A DNA stretch of 64,000 bases from Bacillota bacterium (GCA_023414875.1 JAEZMV010000017.1:313541-377540); one strand, 5' to 3'; numbered from the stretch's first letter, positions 33,970-43,192 are shown. Notes: generated by a model not told the origin, from the sequence alone. Numbers and translations are program-made.

Positions 33970-35199
33970 ATGAAGCAGAAACACAATCGAGTTATACCGG
34001 TCATTGCGGCTATTGTAATTCAATTATGCCTTGGTACGGCGTATGTTTGGAGTATATTCCAAACCGGAATAGCAAACAGCATTTTTGAAGGTGATAATGC
34101 AGCAGCAGGATTATCCTTTTCTTTGTTACTTGCAATGCTCACCGTAGGTGGCACCATCGGAGGTAAACTTCAGGACAAATTTGGACCTCGTGTAATCGTA
34201 ATATTAGGTGGTATTATTTTAGCAATCGGATTTTTTGCGGCATCCTTCGTTACTACTTCAGTTCCTTGGCTGCTTTGGCTCACTTACGGTATATTGGGCG
34301 GTATTGGTATGGGATTTACCTATTCTACAACCATTGCCTGTGCTCAAAAATGGTATCCGGATAAAAGAGGATTTATCACAGGCTTAATTGTTGCAGCGCT
34401 CGGTTTTGGTGGGGTGTTATTCACTCCTATTATTGAAGCCCTGATTAAGAATTTCGGTGGTGTAGGCACCGGAGAATTAAAGACATTTAGAGTACTAAGC
34501 ATTATATTTATTGTAGTATGTACCATAGGTGGTTCGTTCGTAAAGAATCCTCCAAAGGAATATGTACCGGAGGGATATACACCGCCAGCAACAGGCTCCG
34601 CAAAAGCAAACTTTGATTATACACCATTACAAGTATTGAGAATGCCGCAGTTCTATATTATTGCCGGTACCATGATGCTTGCCTGTATGGGTGGCCTTAT
34701 GATGATTGGTTTTGCTAAGCCGATTGCAATAGCAAAGGATATGGCATCAACGGCTACAGTCGGTGTTTTAATTATTTCCTTGTGCAATTCCTTTGGACGT
34801 TTGTTCTGGGGATGGGTTTCAGATAAGCTTGGGCGAAAGAAAACCATCATATTACTGTTGGCGGGAACTGCAGTACTTTCTTTATTGGTGAATCTGGCAG
34901 TTAGCTATCTTATCTACATATTAATAGGAGGAATTGGTTTCCTGTATGGTGGATTTTTAAGTAATTTCCCCGCATATACAGCAGATTTATTCGGAACAAA
35001 ATATACGGCAACGAATTATGGAATGGTATTGGTTGGTTTCGGGTTTGGAGCTGTAATATCGTCTATTATTGCTGGATACTATAAAAATATTGCAGCACAG
35101 GATATCAATCTCATGTTCCCCGCGTTTATCATTGCATCCATAGCAGCAATTGTAGGAATATTGCTGATACTGTTCGTAAAAAAGCCGGATAAGGCATAA
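33970..35199 (+). CDS. OFA-family MFS transporter (oxalate/formate or lactate antiporter type)
   Basis: A 409-aa transporter with twelve hydrophobic segments. The opening IQLCLGTAYVWSIFQTGI, GGKLQDKFGPRVIVILGG after segment 2 and GWVSDKLGRKKTIILL in the second half fit the OFA branch of the major facilitator superfamily, which exchanges small carboxylates. Substrate unknown. The frame is open from 33904, but ATG 33970 has AAGGAGA upstream and starts the first segment properly. Single-gene unit with its own promoter and terminator. Confidence 0.88.
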   Translation: MKQKHNRVIPVIAAIVIQLCLGTAYVWSIFQTGIANSIFEGDNAAAGLSFSLLLAMLTVGGTIGGKLQDKFGPRVIVILGGIILAIGFFAASFVTTSVPWLLWLTYGILGGIGMGFTYSTTIACAQKWYPDKRGFITGLIVAALGFGGVLFTPIIEALIKNFGGVGTGELKTFRVLSIIFIVVCTIGGSFVKNPPKEYVPEGYTPPATGSAKANFDYTPLQVLRMPQFYIIAGTMMLACMGGLMMIGFAKPIAIAKDMASTATVGVLIISLCNSFGRLFWGWVSDKLGRKKTIILLLAGTAVLSLLVNLAVSYLIYILIGGIGFLYGGFLSNFPAYTADLFGTKYTATNYGMVLVGFGFGAVISSIIAGYYKNIAAQDINLMFPAFIIASIAAIVGILLILFVKKPDKA

Positions 35200-35217
35200 T
35201 CGAAAGGCGCTAATAAA

Positions 35218-35270
35218 AATACCCAGTACCCAAACGTGTTAGAAACACTTTGGTGCACTGGGTATTTGTT
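35218..35270 (+). terminator. intrinsic terminator after OFA transporter
   Basis: AATACCCAGT and ACTGGGTATT pair, with inner ACCCAA/TTGGT and GTGTT/AACAC stems, followed by TGTTTT. Confidence 0.8.
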
Positions 35271-35379
35271 TTCGGAAAAAACAATTTATTATGCATATTT
35301 TTCTAATATAGTATATAATTGAAAGAAAGAGGGCTAAAGGAACAACGCATAAATTTTATTAATAGGAGGGAGCGCTTAA

Positions 35380-36066
35380 GTGGCAAAAATATTAGTTTCT
35401 GACGATAATAAAGAGATTACTGATTTAGTGGCAAATTTATTGATAGCTGAAGACTATGATGTGGTGAAAGCATATTCAGGGCTTGAAGCATTGAGCAAGT
35501 TTACAACTGATATGTCGTTAGTGATTCTTGATGTAATGATGCCTGATATGGATGGGTATGAAGTTTGTAGAAATATCCGTACAAAAAGTCAGGTTCCGAT
35601 TTTGTATTTAAGTGCTAAAGGGACAGATATTGATAAAGTAGTTGGCTTATCATCCGGTGGTGATGATTATATGGTTAAGCCATTTAGCTCTATTGAATTA
35701 ATAGCAAGGGTAAAAGCATTGATAAGAAGATATACATATATACAGCCAATGCTTAGCACGATAAATAATGAAATTGTAATAGATACCTTACTAATTGATA
35801 AAAATGCTTGTAGCGTGACAAAATGTGGTGAGCTAGTAAATCTCACAAAGACAGAATATAGAATATTATTGCTTTTAGCTGAACATAAGGGACACGTTTT
35901 TAGCACAGAAGATATTTTTCGTAGTGTCTGGGAAGAAAAGTATTATGAAGGAAATAATACAGTAATGGTTCATCTGGCACGCCTTCGTGAGAAGATAGAG
36001 GATAATCCAAGGGAAGCTAAAATCATTAAAAATGTATGGGGGGTGGGCTATAAAATTGAAGCATAG
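35380..36066 (+). CDS. OmpR-family response regulator (VanR-like)
   Basis: A 228-aa regulator. Receiver domain: SDDNKEI, phospho-acceptor Asp near 52 in VILDVMMPDMDG, and YMVKPFSS. A winged-helix domain follows from about 130: LTKTEYRILLLLAEHKGHVFS, SVWEEKYYEGNNTVMVHLARLREKI, VWGVGYKIEA. GTG start with AGGAGGGAG eight bases upstream. The partner kinase overlaps its 3' end, and an ABC exporter follows, a set typical of peptide-antibiotic or cell-envelope stress response. Confidence 0.93.
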   Translation: MAKILVSDDNKEITDLVANLLIAEDYDVVKAYSGLEALSKFTTDMSLVILDVMMPDMDGYEVCRNIRTKSQVPILYLSAKGTDIDKVVGLSSGGDDYMVKPFSSIELIARVKALIRRYTYIQPMLSTINNEIVIDTLLIDKNACSVTKCGELVNLTKTEYRILLLLAEHKGHVFSTEDIFRSVWEEKYYEGNNTVMVHLARLREKIEDNPREAKIIKNVWGVGYKIEA

Positions 36067-37093
36067 ATTACAATTGAAATTTCTAGGTATTATGTTTTTT
36101 AGCTTGCTCGGTGGTATAGTTTCCATGGCTATAGCGGAAGCAATATATTTTGGAAGGATTCTTGGGATTTCACCTGAAGAAGCAGAATTAGCATATCCTG
36201 AATACTCTCCATTCTTTGGTGCTTTATTTATCATTGTTAGTATTATTTTGTTTCTGCTATTATCCCGTAGGGTAATAAAGCGAATTGAAGAGATGAATAA
36301 GAATGTAGAAAGTATTGCTGTGGGCAAAATGACGGGCCTGGCAGAAGACAAATCAAAAGATGAGTTGGGGAACTTATCACGAAACATCAATACTATGGCA
36401 GAAATGATTAGGGAATCGCTACAAAACGAGAAGAATATGATATGTAATTTGGCACATGATCTAAGAACACCAATTACATCTATTACCGGATATGTAGAAC
36501 TCCTAGAGAAAAACGTTAACTTATCCGATAAGGGCAAGGAACATGTAGATATCATTTATAGAAAATCCAATGAATTATCTATGCAGGTAAATGATCTATT
36601 AGAATACTCTGTTTTGCAATTTAGAAAAAAAGAATACCTTATGGAAGAAGTATCATTGAGTAGCTTATTAGAGCAAGTGATTATTGATTTTATTCCCTAC
36701 TTAGAAAAAGAAAAGATGACGTTTTCATATATAGGAAATAATCAGCCACACAGATATAAGTGTAATCAAGGATTAATGGTGAGACTATTTGAAAATCTGA
36801 TCACCAATAGTATTAAATACGGTAAAAGTGGAGGGAAATTAGATATCAGTATAGAAGAACAAAAAGAGAATATATTCATAACTTTTGCTAATTATGGGAC
36901 AGTATTATTAGAAGAAGAAGCATCTTGTTTGTTTCAAGCATTTTATCAAGGAGAAAACGCAAAAGAATATAAAACGGAAAGTAAAGGTTTGGGTTTGCCC
37001 ATCTGTAAATCCATTTTAGATATTCATGGTGGAACCATTGAAGTAGTTACAAAGCCAGAGTTGAAAAAAGTGATATTCGTAATTAAGTTGTAA
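36056..37093 (+). CDS. sensor histidine kinase
   Basis: A 345-aa kinase with two membrane segments (about residues 10-30 and 55-75) and only a short outside loop, as in kinases that sense through membrane partners. HAMP at about 80-125, H-box LAHDLRTPITSITGYVELL with phospho-His near 134, N-box FENLITNSIKYGKSG, and G-box SKGLGLPICKSI. TTG 36056 (overlapping the regulator by 11 bases) follows GGGGGGTGGG at proper spacing; the in-frame ATG 36032 lies before that site. Confidence 0.9.
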   Translation: MKHRLQLKFLGIMFFSLLGGIVSMAIAEAIYFGRILGISPEEAELAYPEYSPFFGALFIIVSIILFLLLSRRVIKRIEEMNKNVESIAVGKMTGLAEDKSKDELGNLSRNINTMAEMIRESLQNEKNMICNLAHDLRTPITSITGYVELLEKNVNLSDKGKEHVDIIYRKSNELSMQVNDLLEYSVLQFRKKEYLMEEVSLSSLLEQVIIDFIPYLEKEKMTFSYIGNNQPHRYKCNQGLMVRLFENLITNSIKYGKSGGKLDISIEEQKENIFITFANYGTVLLEEEASCLFQAFYQGENAKEYKTESKGLGLPICKSILDIHGGTIEVVTKPELKKVIFVIKL

Positions 37094-37115
37094 GTATTTC
37101 TTACAACTTTTTTTA
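37085..37115 (+). terminator. intrinsic terminator after the kinase gene
   Basis: AAGTTGTAAG (overlapping the stop codon) pairs with CTTACAACTT, followed by seven T. It separates the two-component genes from the ABC genes. Confidence 0.85.
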
Positions 37116-37150
37116 TTTTATCTTGATATATTTAACCTATCAACAATTCT

Positions 37151-37207
37151 ATGAAGCATTTGCGGCAAAAGCAGCCATGCTTCGTTAGTATGAAATGAAT
37201 TCAACAA
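37151..37207. repeat. dispersed repeat A, copy 3
   Basis: Starts ATGAAGCATTTGCGGCAAAA and matches 381-424 with one or two changes, then continues into ATGAATTCAACAA as at 295-311. It lies in the 133-bp gap between the kinase terminator and the ABC permease gene, where a promoter would be expected. Confidence 0.7.
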
Positions 37208-37226
37208 GGCAGATAGGAGATCAATT

Positions 37227-39593
37227 ATGATTAAAAGAATATTGGTTAAGGATTTTATGAAAAATAAGGTAATTCATATTGTATTACTATTATTCATTGT
37301 AATCTCGGCCTTTCTAATTTCGTCAGGAACAATGGTAGTGAAGCAGCTGGTAAATTCGATGGATGCAATATTTGAAGTGGCGAAACCGCCTCATTTCCTT
37401 CAGATGCATTCGGGAGAAATTAATCAAGAGACAATTGATCAATTCTCAAGAAAGGTTGATTATATCGATTATCAAGAAACTGTAGAAATGCTCAATATTG
37501 AAGCATCTAATATTTGGTTTCAATGTAAGGAAGGGGATAAGTGGAAATCAATCTCTTTGCTGGATAATATGATGGATAATGGTTTTGTCGTTCAAAATAA
37601 AAACTTTGATTATCTGGTGGACATGAATAACCAAATAGTTAATGTAACCGATGGAGAAATAGGCGTACCGATAAGCTATATGGATACCTTTGGATTATCA
37701 ATAGGCGATAGAGTTACAATTAAAGATGGATCTTTTAATAAGGAATTTACGATTGTCTGCTTTGTGCGCGATGCACAGATGGCATCCTCCATGGCTTCAT
37801 CTACAAGATTTCTTGTGTCTGAGTCAGACCATGAAGCGTTGAAAAAAAGTACCGGAAGTTCGGAGTATATCATTGAATACAGATTTAATAATGAAAAATA
37901 TGCAAATGAATTTCAAAAGCTTTATCAAGCTCAAAACTCCGGAATGCCTAATAATGGTCCTGCGATCACATATACATTGATTAAGTTGTTAAATGGAATA
38001 TCCAGTGGTTTATTAGCTGTATTACTTGTTTTCGTAAGTTTGCTGATTATATTGGTTGCTATAGTAAATGTTAGACTTACTATTATAGACACCCTTGAGA
38101 AGGAACAAAAAGAAATAGGAATCATGAAAACAATGGGCTTTTCAAATAGAGATATCAGAAATATTTATTTATCTAAATATAGGCTGTTAGCAATCGTAGG
38201 CTGTATATTAGGATATCTTTTAGGCCTCATAATGAACAAATGGTTAACTAGTGGTATTGTTTTAACCTTTGGTGATAGTCCATTAACAACTGTAGATAAA
38301 CTTATACCGGTAGCAACAACATTAATTATTTATATGTTAGTTATATTAAGCTGTAAAAAAGTATTAAGAAGAATTGGAAAAATTTCTGCTGTTGAGGCAC
38401 TGGTATATGGTAATCAGGGGACAAGTAAAGACAAAGTAAAAAGGATGTCTTTAAAAAATTATAAAGGTAGATTTATAAATGAGTTTTATGCCTTAAGAGA
38501 ATGTCGAATTCAATGGAAAAGTTGGCTTTTGGTAAGTGTTGTATTTTTATTATCAACTGTAATCATGTTAGTACCTATTAACTTATTAAATACATTTCAA
38601 TCTCCAAGGTTTTCGTCAAATATAGGATCGCCTAAGTGTGATATCCAAATGGGGATTCAGTTTACAGATGGAATCCAGGAAAAATATCTGAAGGTAAAAA
38701 AAAGCCTAGGCAATATTTCGGAAGTTTCAAAATATGATGCGTATGCCAAGATAAAATATGAGGTAGATGGAGAAGAAGGAAAAGAGTCAATTTTGATTGA
38801 TTGTGGAGATTATAATCCATTTCCCATTATGTGCATAGATGGAAAATCGCCTACAAAGCCAGGGGAAATAGCATTGTCATATCTTAATGCTAAAAAGTTA
38901 AATATCAAAGTAGGTGATAATTTAGAGATTTATAAAGATCAAAAAAAACAAAAACTAACAGTTTGTGGAATATATCAAGACGTAACATCAGGAGGCTATA
39001 CTGCAAAATCGCAGTTGAATTATACACCAAAGGATGTGTTATCTTATACATTTTTTGTTGACTTGAATCATGATTTTAGCGAAGATTCATTTATGGATGA
39101 GTATGGCGATGTATTTAACTTTATTAAAGTAGTACCGATGGACGAATATTTGATTCAGATATTTGGTAATCTTATTTCTTCATTTAACAGTGCTGCGTGG
39201 ATTACCAGTGCAGTTGCAATATTCATGTCCGGCTTTATGATAGCTTTATTTATTAAGCTAAAAACGGTGAAGGAATATTCAAAATGCGCCATCTTAAAAG
39301 CAATTGGGTTTACTGGAAAGGAAATTAAAAGACAATATTTATTACAAGCTGTCACTACAGCATTCATTGGTATAGTACTTGGTACTCTTATAGCTATATT
39401 TTTAGGTGAGAATTTAATTGGAGCAGTGTTATCCTTAACGGGAGTTGGATTGGCTAAGTTTCAGTTCGTAGTTGATTATTGGTTTAGTTTATTGATATGT
39501 CCTGGAATATTACTTATCGTTTCCTTTGTGGTTACATGGCAATGTAAGAGTAATGTGAAAGAATGTAGTATGATTGATTTGATTAACGAATAG
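37227..39593 (+). CDS. ABC transporter permease with two FtsX domains
   Basis: A 788-aa membrane protein. One segment at residues 10-32, a large outside domain to about 245, three segments near 250-380 (first FtsX domain, EKEQKEIGIMKTMGFSNRDI), a segment near 430-450, a second outside domain, and three more segments at the end (second FtsX domain, CAILKAIGFTGKEIKRQYL). This layout is common for MacB- or Bce-like efflux systems acting on peptides or lipoproteins. The ATPase follows 17 bases on; the upstream two-component system is its probable regulator. Confidence 0.9.
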   Translation: MIKRILVKDFMKNKVIHIVLLLFIVISAFLISSGTMVVKQLVNSMDAIFEVAKPPHFLQMHSGEINQETIDQFSRKVDYIDYQETVEMLNIEASNIWFQCKEGDKWKSISLLDNMMDNGFVVQNKNFDYLVDMNNQIVNVTDGEIGVPISYMDTFGLSIGDRVTIKDGSFNKEFTIVCFVRDAQMASSMASSTRFLVSESDHEALKKSTGSSEYIIEYRFNNEKYANEFQKLYQAQNSGMPNNGPAITYTLIKLLNGISSGLLAVLLVFVSLLIILVAIVNVRLTIIDTLEKEQKEIGIMKTMGFSNRDIRNIYLSKYRLLAIVGCILGYLLGLIMNKWLTSGIVLTFGDSPLTTVDKLIPVATTLIIYMLVILSCKKVLRRIGKISAVEALVYGNQGTSKDKVKRMSLKNYKGRFINEFYALRECRIQWKSWLLVSVVFLLSTVIMLVPINLLNTFQSPRFSSNIGSPKCDIQMGIQFTDGIQEKYLKVKKSLGNISEVSKYDAYAKIKYEVDGEEGKESILIDCGDYNPFPIMCIDGKSPTKPGEIALSYLNAKKLNIKVGDNLEIYKDQKKQKLTVCGIYQDVTSGGYTAKSQLNYTPKDVLSYTFFVDLNHDFSEDSFMDEYGDVFNFIKVVPMDEYLIQIFGNLISSFNSAAWITSAVAIFMSGFMIALFIKLKTVKEYSKCAILKAIGFTGKEIKRQYLLQAVTTAFIGIVLGTLIAIFLGENLIGAVLSLTGVGLAKFQFVVDYWFSLLICPGILLIVSFVVTWQCKSNVKECSMIDLINE

Positions 39594-39610
39594 AAGAGGG
39601 AGGATTAATT

Positions 39611-40375
39611 ATGAGTATTTTATTACAGGCAACAGACTTAACAAAAACGTTCGGTGCTGAAAATAATCAAAAAGCAACAGTATTAGACTCGATAAATCTA
39701 AACATTGAAGAAGGTGAATTTGTAGCAATTATGGGCCAATCAGGCTCAGGAAAGTCAACTCTTTTATATAATATAAGTGGAATGGACACTATGACCTCCG
39801 GAGAGGTTAGTTTTGGCGGAGAAAACTATTCACATATGTCAGAGGAAGCTATGAGTAAGTATAGATTAGAGAATATAGGATTTATTTTTCAACATTCTTA
39901 TTTATTAAAGAGCCTTTCTATTGAAGATAATATCTTACTACCTGGTTTAAAATTAAGAAAAACACCTAGAGATATACTTTATCAAAGAGCGAAACAGCTA
40001 ATGAAAAAGATGGAGATTGAAAATGTAGCTAACCACGATATTAATAAAGTATCCGGAGGGCAGCTGCAAAGGGCCGCAATATGCAGGGCCTTAATTAATC
40101 AACCTAAAATAATATTTGGAGATGAACCTACGGGTGCACTTAATTCTAGTTCTGCAATAGCAGTTATGGATATCATGAATGGAATTAATCAGAGTGGAAC
40201 AACTATTATGATCGTTACTCACGATGCGAAAGTAGCTGCAAGGGCGGATCGAGTAATATTCTTATCGGATGGGAAAATAACAGCAGAATGTGAATTGGGA
40301 AAATATAAAGAAAACAGTGCTACTCTAGAACGTGAAGATAAAGTAAAGCATTTTTTAAAAGATAAGCAATTTTAG
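39611..40375 (+). CDS. ABC transporter ATP-binding protein
   Basis: A 254-aa LolD/MacB-type ATPase. Walker A GQSGSGKSTLL near 43, Q-loop FIFQHSYLL, signature VSGGQLQRAAICRAL, Walker B IIFGDEPTGALNS, and switch His in IVTHDAKVA. It pairs with the FtsX-type permease at 37227. GAAGAGGGAGGA precedes ATG. The last 25 residues (RED-x-VKHFLKDKQF) are an ordinary C-terminal extension. Confidence 0.94.
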   Translation: MSILLQATDLTKTFGAENNQKATVLDSINLNIEEGEFVAIMGQSGSGKSTLLYNISGMDTMTSGEVSFGGENYSHMSEEAMSKYRLENIGFIFQHSYLLKSLSIEDNILLPGLKLRKTPRDILYQRAKQLMKKMEIENVANHDINKVSGGQLQRAAICRALINQPKIIFGDEPTGALNSSSAIAVMDIMNGINQSGTTIMIVTHDAKVAARADRVIFLSDGKITAECELGKYKENSATLEREDKVKHFLKDKQF

Positions 40376-40530
40376 GGAATATAGAAACATATCAGTGAAC
40401 GATCTAAGCCCCATGCTTTAGTGATGACATATGATACTTACTTGGCTCCTGCTAGTACTCACGGTTAAGCAGTAATTGGGACATACAGGAAGAGAACATA
40501 ACATAGTTATCAATAATAATGTTTTTCCTA

Positions 40531-40559
40531 TGCTGCCCAACATATGGGCAGCATTTTGT
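40531..40559 (+). terminator. intrinsic terminator downstream of the ABC genes
   Basis: GCTGCCCA (40532-40539) and TGGGCAGC (40545-40552) pair, followed by ATTTTG. It lies 155 bp after the ATPase stop. Confidence 0.65.
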
Positions 40560-40662
40560 GCGACCTTAAATAGTTTTATTATGGAACCATTTATTTTATA
40601 TATCATATACTAATATAAATAGCAGGGAAAGGTTCCTAATTTTAAAGTTACATAACATTCAA

Positions 40663-40801
40663 AACCACCTATACACATAATTAAACATAAAATAGAACAT
40701 AGAAATAATACAAATACATAAAACATAAAATAGAACATAGAAATAATACAAATTCATAAAACATATACGATGTAATAAATTAACACATACAATAGGTGGT
40801 T
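40663..40801. repeat. inverted-repeat-flanked block with 38-bp tandem repeats
   Basis: AACCACCTAT (40663-40672) and ATAGGTGGTT (40792-40801) are perfect 10-bp inverted ends. Between them a 38-bp unit occurs twice in tandem (40683-40720 and 40721-40758, one base differs), with a third partial start at 40759. A hairpin of AGGAGTAGT/ACTACTCCT type follows at 40847-40869. No ORF. The function is unknown; it could be a small mobile element or a structured RNA. Confidence 0.7.
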
Positions 40802-40957
40802 AGTGCAGATCTTTTCCCAAAGGGGGTACATATTTATATTTATAAAAGGAGTAGTGAATAACTACTCCTAAATTTTTGTGTAAAATGAAGTAAGATAATC
40901 AACTAGAATTTATGTAAAAAAAATACATGTTATCGGACTTTTATACAATATAAGACA

Positions 40958-40986
40958 TTGACTACTTAAAGCGTGTATAGTAATAT
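40958..40986 (+). promoter_or_regulatory. promoter of the MFS gene
   Basis: TTGACT (40958-40963), 17-bp spacer, TAATAT (40981-40986). The 10-bp palindrome GAACGCGTTC (40987-40996) lies right after the -10 box and could be an operator; the same palindrome heads repeat B at 26743. Confidence 0.6.
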
Positions 40987-41149
40987 GAACGCGTTCAGAC
41001 AGCTAATAATCTTTTGGATAAACGAGCGCGCAAGGTCTGAAGCAGATTACCAAATGAAAAGCATTAATCTGATTATTAATGGAAATAGATAGTGATTATC
41101 TACATGATGATTGGAGTAATAGATCAAAAGAACGGGTTTGGAGATACAT

Positions 41150-42427
41150 ATGAAAAATAAATTATTAAAGCACCAACTACTTCGTACACTGATTGATTTG
41201 CGTGGTAATCCCCGCGCTTGTGTTTATACAGAATCCATGTGGGGACTTTCCATGAATTTGTGCCTACCCTATGCATCCATCTATATGCTTACCTTTGGTA
41301 TGAGTGATGTTGAAGTAGGGATTATAACTTCAATTTATATGTTCTCCCAGATGATTTGTGCATTCTTATCCGGTGCTATTGTTGATAAAATGGGACGAAG
41401 AAAGAGTACTATGATATTTGATTTTCTCTCCTGGAGTCTCCCCTGCCTTATTTGGGCCTTCAGCCAGGGTTTTTGGTTCTTTGTCGTGGCTGCGTTACTT
41501 AACGGTATGATGAAGATAACAACAGTATCCTGGGATTGTCTGTTGGTTGAGGATGCTCCGAAGGATAAAATAACTCAAATATATTCCTGGGTTATGATTA
41601 CCGGTAATCTTTCCGCACTTTTTGCACCGATATCTTCGATTCTGGTGTCAAACCTAACCCTTATACCCGCGATACGAATACTTTATATCAATGCCTTTGT
41701 AATTATGACGGCAAAGCTTTTACTACTTTATAAATTCTCTACAGAAACAGGTGCAGGTAAAATCAGGCGTGAGGCAACCCGCAACATGTCCTGGGGGGAG
41801 ATGCTTTCCGGATACAAAAATGCATTACGAAAGATCTTAGCTTCTCGTGGTACCATATTTGCAATCATCATAAGTATCTTAGTGGAGATTGTCGGTATGC
41901 TTGGAATGACCTTTTGGCAGATTATCGCATCTCGTCGAATCGGTATACCGAATACATTATTACCTATCTTTCCAATGGCACGAAGTATACTTTCCATTAT
42001 TTTATTCTTTACTGTAATAACACATATCAGGCAAACAAAGCTAAAATGGCCGTTATATGGAGGCTTTATCAGTTCCATCATAGGTTGTATTCTGTTGATT
42101 TCAATAACAAATATCGGGTTGTGGGGATATGTAATATTATCTGCTTCCTTGGTATTTGAAGCGCTTGGTGTGGCTGTTTTGAGTACATTAAGAGAATCCT
42201 TGGTGGCTATTCACGTCGACCCTACGGAACGCTCAGGGATTATGGCCTTACTTCAAACGACAGTAATGCTGGTAAGCGTGCCCTTTGGATACATAGGTGG
42301 ACTTCTAAGCGATATCTCAAGAATATTGCCCTTTGTCCTTAGCATTGCATTGTTGCTTTTAGGGGTATTGGCAACAGCCTTGTTTTATGCGGGGAAACAA
42401 ACGCAGGCATCTAAAGCTTTAAGCTAA
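41150..42427 (+). CDS. MFS transporter
   Basis: A 425-aa transporter with about twelve hydrophobic segments. The loop after segment 2 reads GAIVDKMGRRKSTMIFD, the MFS signature. The N-terminus and SWVMITGNLSALFAPI differ from the OFA member at 33970, so it belongs to another MFS branch; the substrate is unknown. ATG 41150 has TTGGAGA six bases upstream; the frame's TTG at 41138 is part of that ribosome site. Confidence 0.85.
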   Translation: MKNKLLKHQLLRTLIDLRGNPRACVYTESMWGLSMNLCLPYASIYMLTFGMSDVEVGIITSIYMFSQMICAFLSGAIVDKMGRRKSTMIFDFLSWSLPCLIWAFSQGFWFFVVAALLNGMMKITTVSWDCLLVEDAPKDKITQIYSWVMITGNLSALFAPISSILVSNLTLIPAIRILYINAFVIMTAKLLLLYKFSTETGAGKIRREATRNMSWGEMLSGYKNALRKILASRGTIFAIIISILVEIVGMLGMTFWQIIASRRIGIPNTLLPIFPMARSILSIILFFTVITHIRQTKLKWPLYGGFISSIIGCILLISITNIGLWGYVILSASLVFEALGVAVLSTLRESLVAIHVDPTERSGIMALLQTTVMLVSVPFGYIGGLLSDISRILPFVLSIALLLLGVLATALFYAGKQTQASKALS

Positions 42428-42498
42428 TTATTGACAGCATTTTTCTGTATAAAATGCACATAATATTCATAATTCATTTATGAAGGGAGCTTAATCGT

Positions 42499-42669
42499 AT
42501 GGCAAAAAAACACAGTATACGTAATTCCAATAATACAAGCATTAATACTAGTAATTCTACTATTGACGCATCAAGTAATATTGCCAGTGAGAATACAAGC
42601 AAAAATGATGCCGGAAATGACAATAAGAATAGTAAGAATAAAAGCAACCCATATTATTCATGGTGGTAA
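42499..42669 (+). CDS. 56-aa Asn/Ser-rich small protein
   Basis: A small ORF with GAAGGGAG upstream of ATG. The product starts MAKKHSIRNSNNTSINTSNS, is rich in Asn, Ser and Lys with no hydrophobic segment, and ends PYYSWW. Low-complexity Asn/Ser-rich peptides with an aromatic end occur among small spore or surface proteins, but I do not recognise this one. It lies 71 bp after the MFS gene. Confidence 0.5.
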   Translation: MAKKHSIRNSNNTSINTSNSTIDASSNIASENTSKNDAGNDNKNSKNKSNPYYSWW

Positions 42670-42820
42670 CTATATCTAACAAACTCTTAGTAATATTATT
42701 ATCGTTTAATCATAATGAAGTAATCTAGCTTATCTGTTATCAGTAAATAGTATTTCCAATGAGATGAAGGAAGTATCAGTAACGATAACGGAAGGCTTCC
42801 AAGGTATCAATGATGCAAGA

Positions 42821-42872
42821 ATATCAAAAACGCTGCACTTACTCAGTCTACTGAGGTGCAGCGTTTTTGATA
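42821..42872. terminator. bidirectional terminator, 18-bp arms
   Basis: ATATCAAAAACGCTGCAC (42821-42838) and GTGCAGCGTTTTTGATAT (42855-42872) are perfectly complementary, with an inner CTCAG/CTGAG stem. GC-rich core followed by T on both strands. Confidence 0.8.
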
Positions 42873-42952
42873 TGGTGCTATTAGAGTGAATATAGGAGTA
42901 AGCGATAAATAGCATTCTTTAAGCTACCAAAGGGTTGCTCTTCTATCACTTC

Positions 42953-42995
42953 GTGAACGCATTCGGCGCAAAAAGTCTTCCTTGCAGTTTTGTTC
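42953..42995. repeat. dispersed repeat B, copy 2
   Basis: GTGAACGCATTCGGCGCA (42953-42970) matches 26741-26758 except one base, then a similar GTCT...TTGCAG...TTTGTTCT tail to 42995. Non-coding. Confidence 0.6.
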
Positions 42996-43045
42996 TAGCC
43001 TTCATAAGATAATTTGTGATATAATGCTCTATGGAGTGTGATGAT

Positions 43046-43192
43046 ATGGAACAAGAAATAGATGAGATCAATAAAATCATTCATGTAAAATGTACGGAAG
43101 AAGAAAAAAGAAAAATTGTATCAGAATTATCATCGTATCTATATGATTATCAATTTAACTTTTTAATTGAAAAAGACACCACTGACCAGTGA
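43046..43192 (+). CDS. 48-aa small acidic/basic helical protein
   Basis: ATG 43046 with ATGGAG about ten bases upstream. Product starts MEQEIDEINKIIHVKCTEEE and continues as a charged amphipathic helix (KRKIVSELSSYLYDYQFNFL). It has no recognised domain. The ORF ends 58 bp before nudC and could be co-transcribed with it. Confidence 0.5.
   Translation: MEQEIDEINKIIHVKCTEEEKRKIVSELSSYLYDYQFNFLIEKDTTDQ

Noticed and set aside
35875..36555. 226-aa - strand ORF over the two-component genes
   Set aside because: Shadow of the regulator and kinase genes, no start signal.
40683..40758. possible CRISPR array
   Set aside because: Two contiguous 38-bp units without spacers and no cas genes, so a plain tandem repeat.
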